Part shown: positions 9,526-15,496 of the stretch, one piece after another
Layout: the number at the start of each line of letters is the position of its first letter
How positions within the stretch are numbered: the stretch's first letter is position 1
NCBI RefSeq assembly: GCF_900108025.1
Contig: NZ_FNUS01000001.1
Span: forward strand, 186,001-250,000
Reading direction: 5' to 3'
Origin: Halpernia humi
GTDB lineage: Bacteria > Bacteroidota > Bacteroidia > Flavobacteriales > Weeksellaceae
DNA: 64,000 nt
Made by a program: the position numbers and the translations under genes
Notes under the pieces: model-generated
Seen by the model: the letters and a program-made list of their open reading frames with translations, nothing else
Told to the model about the DNA's origin: nothing
The model's database searches: none

Positions 9526-10014
9526 ATGAATTATTTATTATTTGGCGGTCAACCAGACACTGGAAAAACTTCTACAATAACTAGATTGACAATTACTTTA
9601 ATTTCTATTCCATTTGCATTTAGCATAGTTGATGGTGTTTTTTCGCCAATTAGTGGAAATGATTTTTTAATTTTAATTGAAAGGATAAATTTGGGTCAAA
9701 GCCAGTTTATCATTATTAATTCAGCCACTGATGATAAAGTATGTATTGACAATTTAGTAGAATTTATTAAAAAGCATAACGACAAAAATATTGATTTGGT
9801 CATTAGTAGTGTTCGAGATATTGGTTGGGAAAGAACTTATTTCTTTAGTTCATTAAAATTCAATGAGACTGATGCAAACGTTTTTGAAATTCCTTTGGCA
9901 AGAGTAACAAGAAGAAGTACATCGGGGCTATTTGCACCGGCAATAAATTGGTACGAAACAACTTTGGATAGACATATAAATTTTATCATAACAAATCCAC
10001 CTTTTAATTTATAA
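9526..10014 (+). CDS. small P-loop NTPase, 162 aa
   Basis: Opens with a nucleotide-binding loop: a beta strand (YLLFGG) then GQPDTGKTS at residues 8-16, matching the Walker A pattern GxxxxGKT. The rest looks like a small alpha/beta kinase or adenylate-kinase-like fold: strand FIIINSA near 70 and strand IDLVISSVRD near 98, then an Arg-rich lid-like patch (RVTRRS, about 127-132). I cannot assign a specific enzyme. It follows the AbiC-like gene by 7 nt and its stop is 1 nt before the HEPN gene start, so the two are probably made together. A sensor, or a kinase acting with the HEPN protein, is possible but unproven. Confidence 0.72.
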   Translation: MNYLLFGGQPDTGKTSTITRLTITLISIPFAFSIVDGVFSPISGNDFLILIERINLGQSQFIIINSATDDKVCIDNLVEFIKKHNDKNIDLVISSVRDIGWERTYFFSSLKFNETDANVFEIPLARVTRRSTSGLFAPAINWYETTLDRHINFIITNPPFNL

Positions 10015-10015
10015 T

Positions 10016-10708
10016 ATGTCAAGAAATTCTAAAAAAATTAGTTTGATTCAATTCATTGATTTCGAATTAATGTTGTTAAGAGATTATGTAAATTATGTAG
10101 AGGAATATTTTACTTCAAAAGCAAAAGAATTAGATGTCAAATTTAAAGAACTTCAGACGATCGCAGGAGATGATCCTAGTCGAGATCAGATGGAAAATTA
10201 TGATCAAAGTTATTATGAAGTGATGTTGGATAACTTAATTGATGATAATTTCTACATTGAAGAATTTACTCAAAGATTTAGGTATTCTTTAATCATTCAA
10301 ACCTATTCGTTTGCGGAGAAATATCTTTCAAAAATTGTAGATTATTTCACTAAAAAAAACAATACACAACCAGTAAATTCGAAATATTTAGAAAATCTTG
10401 AAAAATTGATAAGTCCCAATAGCATCAAAAAATGTGAACACTATAATTTTATCGTGTATTTCACAGATTTGCGAAATTGCATAGTTCATAGTGAAGGTGT
10501 GTTTTACTCAGATATGAAAAATACCAAAAGGCTTGGAGGATTAAATACATTGAAACAACTTAAATTAATTAACTTTAAAGAAACTAAAGGACTTAAAAGA
10601 ATGAGGTATAAAATAATTATTGATGAAAAATTATTTATTGACAAGTCTATTGATAAAATTGAGAATTTTTTAAGAGAGATTGATGAACTTCTTCAAACAC
10701 AATATTAA
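10016..10708 (+). CDS. HEPN-domain protein with RNxxxH motif (candidate RNase toxin)
   Basis: An all-helical 230-residue protein. Residues 153-158 read RNCIVH, an exact RNxxxH motif, placed in a late helix after long helices at about 85-110 and 122-150. That is the arrangement of catalytically active HEPN ribonucleases, which dimerise so that two such motifs form the active site. The N-terminal 80 residues are helical and acidic and match nothing I know. It starts 1 nt after the P-loop gene and ends the restriction-linked operon. Proposed role: an RNA-cleaving effector in defence. The motif is seen; activity and pairing with the P-loop protein are inferred. Confidence 0.72.
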   Translation: MSRNSKKISLIQFIDFELMLLRDYVNYVEEYFTSKAKELDVKFKELQTIAGDDPSRDQMENYDQSYYEVMLDNLIDDNFYIEEFTQRFRYSLIIQTYSFAEKYLSKIVDYFTKKNNTQPVNSKYLENLEKLISPNSIKKCEHYNFIVYFTDLRNCIVHSEGVFYSDMKNTKRLGGLNTLKQLKLINFKETKGLKRMRYKIIIDEKLFIDKSIDKIENFLREIDELLQTQY

Positions 10709-10805
10709 AAGCAATTATCGAATCTAAAAACGTAAAATATTAATACGAAATTAAAAATTGTTAAAACAATTTAAAGATGAATATTTTGTAAATTTGTTAA
10801 AGTAG

Positions 10806-10819
10806 TGTTATATATAACA
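10806..10819. promoter_or_regulatory. 14-bp perfect palindrome, probable antitoxin operator
   Basis: TGTTATATATAACA is its own reverse complement. It lies 6 bp upstream of the TTG of the promoter of the toxin-antitoxin-chaperone operon and 41 bp upstream of the toxin start. HigA-type antitoxins bind such AT-rich dyads at their own promoter, so autoregulation by the helix-turn-helix protein at 11246-11713 is the natural reading. Confidence 0.6.
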
Positions 10820-10825
10820 AAACAC

Positions 10826-10856
10826 TTGTATTTAATTAACCTATAGATTAACTTTG
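10826..10856 (+). promoter_or_regulatory. Bacteroidota-type promoter of the TAC operon
   Basis: TTG at 10826-10828, 20 bp of spacer, then TAACTTTG at 10849-10856, matching the TTG / TAnnTTTG consensus. Only 4 nt separate the final G from the TTG start codon at 10861, so transcription should begin at or next to the start codon and the toxin message would be leaderless. A second -7-like match, TAAATTTG at 10789-10796, has no well-spaced partner. Confidence 0.7.
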
Positions 10857-10860
10857 CACT

Positions 10861-11256
10861 TTGAAAAGAAAATGTAAAAAAATTATTTCAACTAAAGACG
10901 GCACTAGAGCAATCTATATAGATGATGAAAATTCTGCGGAAATTCTTGAATATATTAATCGAGACGATCGACACAAAAAGAAGTTTAAGTTTATCACAGA
11001 TTTAATTTTGGGAAAATTTAAAAATACAGATTTATATGATAAAGAGGATATCGATGATTCTTGTAAAGATGTGACAGTAATGAAATTTTTTAAAGGGCAA
11101 GAAAATGATAGGATTTATTGCAAAGAAGTTAAAAGTGATAAAGGTGTATTTGTAGTTGTGGCGGGAATATTACACACTAGAAAAAAATCACAAAAGAACA
11201 GTAGTAAAGAAAAGAGTTTAATAACAAAATTAGGAAAATACGATTATGAAGTTTAA
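10861..11256 (+). CDS. HigB/RelE-like toxin of a toxin-antitoxin-chaperone operon
   Basis: 131 aa, basic at both ends. The central pattern (KKFKFITDLILGKFKN, then VTVMKFFKG, RIYCKEV, GVFVVVAGILHTRKK) resembles RelE/HigB-like mRNA interferases: two helices, then beta strands ending in a basic segment. The only plausible start is TTG at 10861: an in-frame TAA lies at 10849-10851 and the next in-frame ATG would remove more than half the protein. With the promoter 4 nt upstream the message is probably leaderless with a weak start codon, which would keep toxin output low. It overlaps the antitoxin gene by 11 nt. Identity as a toxin rests largely on the three-gene arrangement. Confidence 0.7.
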   Translation: MKRKCKKIISTKDGTRAIYIDDENSAEILEYINRDDRHKKKFKFITDLILGKFKNTDLYDKEDIDDSCKDVTVMKFFKGQENDRIYCKEVKSDKGVFVVVAGILHTRKKSQKNSSKEKSLITKLGKYDYEV

Positions 11257-11713
11257 CGAGAAATATAATATTGATAATGAATTCGAAGATTTATTCAACT
11301 TTAAAAGTGAAGAAGAAGAACTAGAACACGATGCAAAAATGATTATGTTCCGTTTCTTTAATGAACTGGCAAAATTAGAAGTTGATACACCAATTCGCAA
11401 TAAAGATATTGCAGAAATTTTTGGTACTTCAAAGAGTTATGTTACCCAGTTAATGAGAGGAGATAAGTTAATCAATTTGTTGAAGATTGCAAAATTGCAA
11501 AATTCGTATGATGTTACTTTTGAAATAAAGGCAAAAAGGAATTCTGAAAATTATCGTTCAGAAATTGAGCATAATTTTCCACTTTCTGATAAGAAAAAAT
11601 TACATAACGATTCTAATGGTTTCTGGGCATATCACAACACAAATCAAAAATATGGTAATTGTGAACCTTTCAAATATGATTCAAGTAAGAACACAACATT
11701 AAAGGTTGCATAA
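11246..11713 (+). CDS. HigA-like helix-turn-helix antitoxin with C-terminal extension
   Basis: 155 aa. A helix-turn-helix of Xre/HigA type lies at about 50-80 (NKDIAEIFGTSKSYVTQLMRG), preceded by a helical region. The C-terminal 35 residues are Asn/Tyr/Phe/Trp-rich (SNGFWAYHNTNQKYGN near 123-138). They are longer than a simple antitoxin needs and match the idea of a chaperone-addiction segment, which in SecB-dependent TAC systems keeps the antitoxin unstable until the chaperone binds. It overlaps the toxin by 11 nt and the chaperone by 1 nt (TAATG). It probably represses the operon through the palindrome at 10806-10819. Confidence 0.8.
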   Translation: MKFNEKYNIDNEFEDLFNFKSEEEELEHDAKMIMFRFFNELAKLEVDTPIRNKDIAEIFGTSKSYVTQLMRGDKLINLLKIAKLQNSYDVTFEIKAKRNSENYRSEIEHNFPLSDKKKLHNDSNGFWAYHNTNQKYGNCEPFKYDSSKNTTLKVA

Positions 11714-12180
11714 TGAAACCATTACTTTCTCCACTAATATTATTGGATTTCTCTATTTTAAATTGTAATTTTCAATTTATCCCTCCAACTGAAAATCAAG
11801 AAATTAATCAAGATTTTTTTTCTGATTATGATATTGATTTAGATTTTGCTTTTTTTACGGAGGACGACACAAAAGTATTTGTAAAATTAAGTATTAACCA
11901 AGTTGAAGATCCGAAACCTGGTTATTCTATTTTTGCAGAAGGTGTAGCATTTTTTAAACTAAATGAAGGTGAAAAACTATCCGAGGATGATAAAAACTCT
12001 TTATTGCAATTTTCTGCATTTTCAATTACTTTAAATAGTTTAAGAGGTTTTATAACGGCTTTAACATCTGTTGCTCCCTTGGGAAAATATATCGTGCCTT
12101 CAATAGATGTTAATGATGTATTTCGACAAAAATCAGAAAAATCGAATAAAAAAGTTACAAAAATCAAATCTAAACCATAA
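11713..12180 (+). CDS. SecB-like chaperone of the TAC operon
   Basis: 155 aa with the SecB-family outline: an N-terminal strand-rich part with the FAFFTEDDTKVFVKLS and YSIFAEGVAFFKL strands (about 45-82), then a helix and the signature SLRGFITALTSVAPLGKYIVPSIDV (about 109-133), the counterpart of the SecB segment that leads into a pro-rich loop. A Lys/Ser-rich tail follows. SecB-like third genes occur in tripartite toxin-antitoxin-chaperone systems (Mycobacterium Rv1955-Rv1957 type), where the chaperone folds and protects the antitoxin. The start overlaps the antitoxin stop (TAATG), so production is coupled. A general secretion role is less likely given the context. Confidence 0.8.
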   Translation: MKPLLSPLILLDFSILNCNFQFIPPTENQEINQDFFSDYDIDLDFAFFTEDDTKVFVKLSINQVEDPKPGYSIFAEGVAFFKLNEGEKLSEDDKNSLLQFSAFSITLNSLRGFITALTSVAPLGKYIVPSIDVNDVFRQKSEKSNKKVTKIKSKP

Positions 12181-12277
12181 TTCGTTTTTCAATTGTTGAA
12201 ATTTATTTTATCAAAAATTAAGGTTTAATTTATTTTTTAAATAGATTAGCATATTAGTTTAAGTCAAATTACAAAAA

Positions 12278-12367
12278 ATGTCAAAGCAAGAAAGCAATAC
12301 AAACGGATATATTGTAATTGTAGCAATTGTAATAATTGTTATTTACGTATTATATAAATTATTTTAA
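12278..12367 (+). CDS. possible single-span membrane peptide, 29 aa
   Basis: ATG at 12278 opens a 29-codon frame: a polar start (MSKQESNTNG), one hydrophobic helix of about 18 residues rich in Ile/Val, and a short Tyr/Lys end. The composition is that of a small membrane peptide. It follows the SecB-like gene by 97 nt and its stop (12365-12367) is also the in-frame stop immediately before the mcrC relic. No promoter or ribosome-binding site is clear. It may be a real small gene, a toxin-like peptide, or a by-product of the deletion that removed the 5' part of mcrC. Confidence 0.35.
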   Translation: MSKQESNTNGYIVIVAIVIIVIYVLYKLF

Positions 12368-13189
12368 CAAAATAAGGTTATAGTTGGTACAAATATTAAG
12401 CAAAATATTTTCAAAAATAGACTGACGAAAACATTTTGCGAATATGAAGTTTTTGGTGTTAATAGCAACGAAAATAAATTCTTAAAAAAAGTGTTTCAGT
12501 TTTGCATAAGTTACTTTCAAAACAACCAAATTTTTACAGTTGAAACAAAAGCTGGAATCAATAATATTATCAATTATTGCAGACCTGCTTTTGAATTAAT
12601 AAAGGATGATTTAAAGCAAACTCAACTTCATCATTTAAAATATAATCCATTTTTTAAAGAATACAAAGAAGCCATAAAAATCGGCAATTATATTTTGAAG
12701 CAATTTGCTTATAATATTTCCGCAACTTCTGCAAACAAAATAGAAACACCACCTTTTTGGATTGATATGCCGCGATTATTTGAACTTTTTTTTTATCAAA
12801 AATTATTAAAAGCCAATAACTTTGATAGGAAAAAAATACAATATCAGTTCAGTACTTTCGGTAATTCACTGGATTTTCTAATAAATGATGGAGAGAATTC
12901 TATGGTGATTGACACCAAATATAAACTGCACTATAAACAAAGTCACATTCATTCCGACATTCGGCAAGTTGCAGGTTATGCGAGATTAAGAAAAGTAAGA
13001 AATGATTTGGGGTTAAATGTAGAAAGCGATGAAATTATTAAATGTTTAATTATTTATCCCGAAATTGCACTAGAAAAAGACTTTAATTATTCTTTAGAAT
13101 TCTTGAGTAAAATTTGCGGAAATCCTGAAAACGAAATTAAAGCCTACCACAAAGTTTATAAATTAGGAATTAAATTACCGCTTATTTAA
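12368..13189 (+). pseudogene. mcrC relic, 5'-truncated
   Basis: From the codon after TAA 12365-12367, the frame reads as the C-terminal two thirds of McrC, the nuclease partner of the McrB GTPase in modified-DNA restriction. Visible are the helical section with NIFKNRLTKTFCEYEVF and NKFLKKV (coded at about 12401-12493), then the nuclease core: WIDMPRLFELFFYQKLL, Asp in LDFLI, and Asp-Lys in VIDTKYK, followed by the DIRQVAGYARLR helix. The first 100-200 residues of a normal McrC are missing, no ATG exists at the relic's beginning, and no mcrB is nearby. A GTG at 12491 could initiate a 232-residue fragment, but homologous sequence continues upstream of it. Confidence 0.75.
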
Positions 13190-13228
13190 AATTGTTTTAA
13201 AAGAAAACCACAACATTTTAGTAAGGAA

Positions 13229-13236
13229 TAGATTTG
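13229..13236 (+). promoter_or_regulatory. -7 promoter element for the RhuM-Fic gene
   Basis: TAGATTTG matches TAnnTTTG. There is no well-spaced TTG upstream (nearest at 13192-13194, spacer 34 bp), so the promoter is incomplete by consensus. It overlaps a possible upstream TTG start at 13234, which argues that translation begins further down, at ATG 13348. Confidence 0.4.
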
Positions 13237-13347
13237 CACCATAATTGTTCCAACCTTTTGTACAGAATTCTATATTCTTCTGATTATAACTTTTTAATTC
13301 CTAAAAATATTGCCGAACTTTACAAATTCACAGTGCAATTACAACCG

Positions 13348-14319
13348 ATGAAAACCGAAAACCAAATAGAAATCTACCAAGCCAATGATGGCTCAACTCA
13401 AATTAATGTACAACTAGAGCAGGATACAGTTTGGCTTACTCAAGCGCAAATGGCGGAACTATTCGAGACCACACCTCAGAATATAACTATGCACTTAAAA
13501 AGTATATTTAAAGAAGTGGAGCTTTTGGAAAGTGCAACTTGTAAGGATTTCTTACAAGTTCGACAAGAAGGTACTAGAACAGTGAAACGTAAGCAATTAC
13601 ACTATAATTTAGACGCAATTATTTCAGTAGGTTACCGTGTAAAATCAGCAAGAGCAACCCAATTCCGTATTTGGGCAAACAAAATCCTAAAAGAATATCT
13701 AGTAAATGGTTATGCTGTAAACGAAAAAAGATTAGCACAAAAAGAGCAGGAAGTTCAACTCCTGAAAAATGGAATTCAGATTTTAAGCAGAGCGATTGAA
13801 GAAAAAGCCAATGAAAATGAATGGCTATCTGTTTTTTCTAAAGGCTTGAAATTATTAGATGACTACGACCATGAAGAATTGGATTCCAAAGGTTTAACCA
13901 AAAAGCAGGCAATTTATCCGACCAGAGAAGATTATCAGGAACTCATTAATGAAATGGTGGTCGATTTTGATTCGCAAGTGTTTGGAAAAGAAAAAGATCA
14001 AAATTTTCAAAGTTCAATTGCGCAAATAGAAAAAGGTTTTGGAGAAAACGATTTTTATCCAACTTTGGAAGAAAAAGCCACCATGCTTTTGTATCTCGTG
14101 GTGAAAAATCATTCTTTCGTAGATGGCAATAAAAGAATTGCTGCAGCATGTTTTCTGAAGTTTTTACAATCAAATCAAATGCTTTTTAACGAGCAAAATA
14201 AGCTGATAATAGGTAATGACACTTTAGCAAGTTTAACTTTGCTGATTGCATCGAGTAAACCCGAAGAAATGCAGACTGTGAAAAGATTGGTGGTAAGTGT
14301 ATTGAATAGAAATAAATAG
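13348..14319 (+). CDS. RhuM-family / Fic-domain fusion protein
   Basis: 323 aa from ATG 13348. The frame is open back to a TTG at 13234, but that codon overlaps a -7 promoter element and the extra 38 residues look non-homologous. The N-terminal half is a RhuM domain with a winged-helix-like stretch (TVWLTQAQMAELFETTPQNI) and the FRIWANKILKEYL motif. A coiled linker leads to a C-terminal Fic/Doc fold whose active-site loop is HSFVDGNKR at residues 255-263, matching HxFxxGN(K/R). Fic enzymes usually transfer AMP or phosphate-containing groups to proteins; the target here is unknown. It closes the defence island and has its own promoter. Confidence 0.85.
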   Translation: MKTENQIEIYQANDGSTQINVQLEQDTVWLTQAQMAELFETTPQNITMHLKSIFKEVELLESATCKDFLQVRQEGTRTVKRKQLHYNLDAIISVGYRVKSARATQFRIWANKILKEYLVNGYAVNEKRLAQKEQEVQLLKNGIQILSRAIEEKANENEWLSVFSKGLKLLDDYDHEELDSKGLTKKQAIYPTREDYQELINEMVVDFDSQVFGKEKDQNFQSSIAQIEKGFGENDFYPTLEEKATMLLYLVVKNHSFVDGNKRIAAACFLKFLQSNQMLFNEQNKLIIGNDTLASLTLLIASSKPEEMQTVKRLVVSVLNRNK

Positions 14320-14360
14320 ACAACTATATTGCTCCATCTAAGATTAGCACATAGTAACAT

Positions 14361-14397
14361 ATTCTGTCGCATATATATCCTAAATTTGCGACAGAAT
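14361..14397 (+). promoter_or_regulatory. 11-bp inverted repeat bracketing a -7 element
   Basis: ATTCTGTCGCA (14361-14371) and TGCGACAGAAT (14387-14397) are perfect reverse complements 15 bp apart. TAAATTTG (14381-14388) lies between and within them, overlapping the right arm by 2 bp. A protein bound to the dyad would cover the promoter, so this looks like an operator; a structural hairpin is the alternative, but no T-run follows. Confidence 0.45.
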
Positions 14398-14403
14398 TAA
14401 TAG

Positions 14404-14476
14404 AAAATAGCGAAGTAAAGTTTTGATAATAAAATAGTTGAAAAATTTAAAAAAGCGAGCAGGGGTTCGCTATTTT
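14404..14476 (+). repeat. 11-bp inverted repeat, possible RNA stem
   Basis: AAAATAGCGAA (14404-14414) and TTCGCTATTTT (14466-14476) are perfect reverse complements enclosing 51 nt. The right arm can also pair locally with AGCGA (14454-14458) to make a small competing hairpin, so the RNA could form two mutually exclusive stems. Confidence 0.4.
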
Positions 14477-14768
14477 ACATTGAATATTTTATTAAAACTT
14501 GCTTAATTAATTTGAAGTGTTTTAAATCAAATGATAAGTATAAGTATGATTTAATCATAAAAAAAATGATAATTTTAATCTTAAATTCTTTTTTATCAAC
14601 TGAAAACCTAGAAAAATATAAAGTAATGGTTATCAGTCGATTAGATATTTTTAGTTAAAAAATCATGTATAATCAATACCTTATTTGTACCATAAAATTA
14701 TAAATAATTGATTATCAGTACCCGTTATTTTTGAAGAAGTCAAATAAATTTTCAAAAATATATTTAGA

Positions 14769-14801
14769 AATTCCCCGAGTGAAAACTTGGGGAATTTTTT
14801 T
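14769..14801 (+). terminator. rho-independent terminator
   Basis: AATTCCCC (14769-14776) pairs with GGGGAATT (14789-14796), followed by a run of T. The T-run is on the + strand. No gene lies immediately upstream, which is why a non-coding transcript is suspected. Confidence 0.7.
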
Positions 14802-14873
14802 AGATAAACATTCATTGAGTTTCGAAATTAATTAAAAAAAACTAAATTTACATGATATAAAATTTATTAAAAC

Positions 14874-15389
14874 ATGAAATTCACAAAAATCCTTATTCTC
14901 GCTCTATTATTTGTTACTTTCCAAACGGCTTTCTCACAAGAAAAAGCAGAAATCGTTATTGCAAATGCTCAGAAAAAAGCCAAAGCAGAACACAAAAATG
15001 TGATGGTATTTTTCCATGCGTCTTGGTGCGGTTGGTGTAAGTTGATGGACAAAAAAATGAACTTGCCTTCTACCAAAAATCTGTTTGATGAGAATTATGT
15101 ATTGGCATCTTTAGACGTTTTAGAAAATGGAGAAAAAGTGAAATTAGAAAACCCAAATGGAAGAGAATGGATGGCAAAATATGGCGGCAAAGACGCTGGT
15201 TTACCTTATTTCGTATTTATAAATAACAAAGGCGAAGTTTTAGAAAATTCTTTTAACGACAACAAAGAAAATCTCGGTTGCCCTTCTACGACAGAGGAAG
15301 TTGCAAGTTTTACGGCTAAATTGGCAAAAACTTCAAAGTTGAATAAAGAACAGTTAGAAACCATCAAATCTGTTTTCTTGCAAAAATAG
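14874..15389 (+). CDS. secreted thioredoxin-family protein
   Basis: 171 aa with a signal peptide (cleavage near SFS/QE, about residue 21) and a thioredoxin fold carrying WCGWC at 51-55. The aromatic residue between the active-site cysteines and the DUF255-like context (KNVMVFFHASWCGWCKLMD) are typical of periplasmic thiol-disulfide proteins. The cis-Pro loop is GLPYFVFI near 104-111. It probably reduces or isomerises disulfides of exported proteins. It is the first gene after the defence island and is followed by its own terminator at 15414-15449. Confidence 0.88.
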   Translation: MKFTKILILALLFVTFQTAFSQEKAEIVIANAQKKAKAEHKNVMVFFHASWCGWCKLMDKKMNLPSTKNLFDENYVLASLDVLENGEKVKLENPNGREWMAKYGGKDAGLPYFVFINNKGEVLENSFNDNKENLGCPSTTEEVASFTAKLAKTSKLNKEQLETIKSVFLQK

Positions 15390-15413
15390 TTGGGCTCAAA
15401 ATACTTTGCTTTC

Positions 15414-15449
15414 CAAAAATTCCTCTTTCGAAAGTTTGAGGATTTTTTA
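15414..15449 (+). terminator. terminator after the thioredoxin gene
   Basis: CCTC (15422-15425) pairs with GAGG (15438-15441), extended by A-run/T-run pairing with one bulge; an inner CTTTCGAAAG can also pair. A T-run follows on the + strand. Confidence 0.65.
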
Positions 15450-15496
15450 GTTTAAAAAGTAGGGAAATAAAACTTTAAAATCATTATTTTCGCAAA

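Larger units (their letters stand above)
14320..14873. other. 554-bp gene-free stretch with structured elements; candidate ncRNA locus
   Basis: No convincing gene. In order it holds an 11-bp inverted repeat bracketing a TAAATTTG element (14361-14397), a second 11-bp inverted repeat (14404-14476) and a terminator (14769-14801). A transcript starting near 14393 and ending at the terminator would be about 400 nt and non-coding. A 30-codon frame at 14566-14658 was judged unconvincing. The stretch separates the defence island from the housekeeping region. Confidence 0.4.

Noticed and set aside
9526-10014. P-loop gene as a truncated larger NTPase
   Set aside because: It has its own start close behind the previous gene, a normal stop, and no matching remnants on either side.
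14566-14658. 30-codon frame in the gene-free stretch
   Set aside because: No start signal, no recognisable motif, and AT-rich sequence makes such short frames common.
1-14873. Prophage or integrative element around the defence genes
   Set aside because: No integrase, transposase, phage structural gene or tRNA-linked direct repeat was found at the edges.
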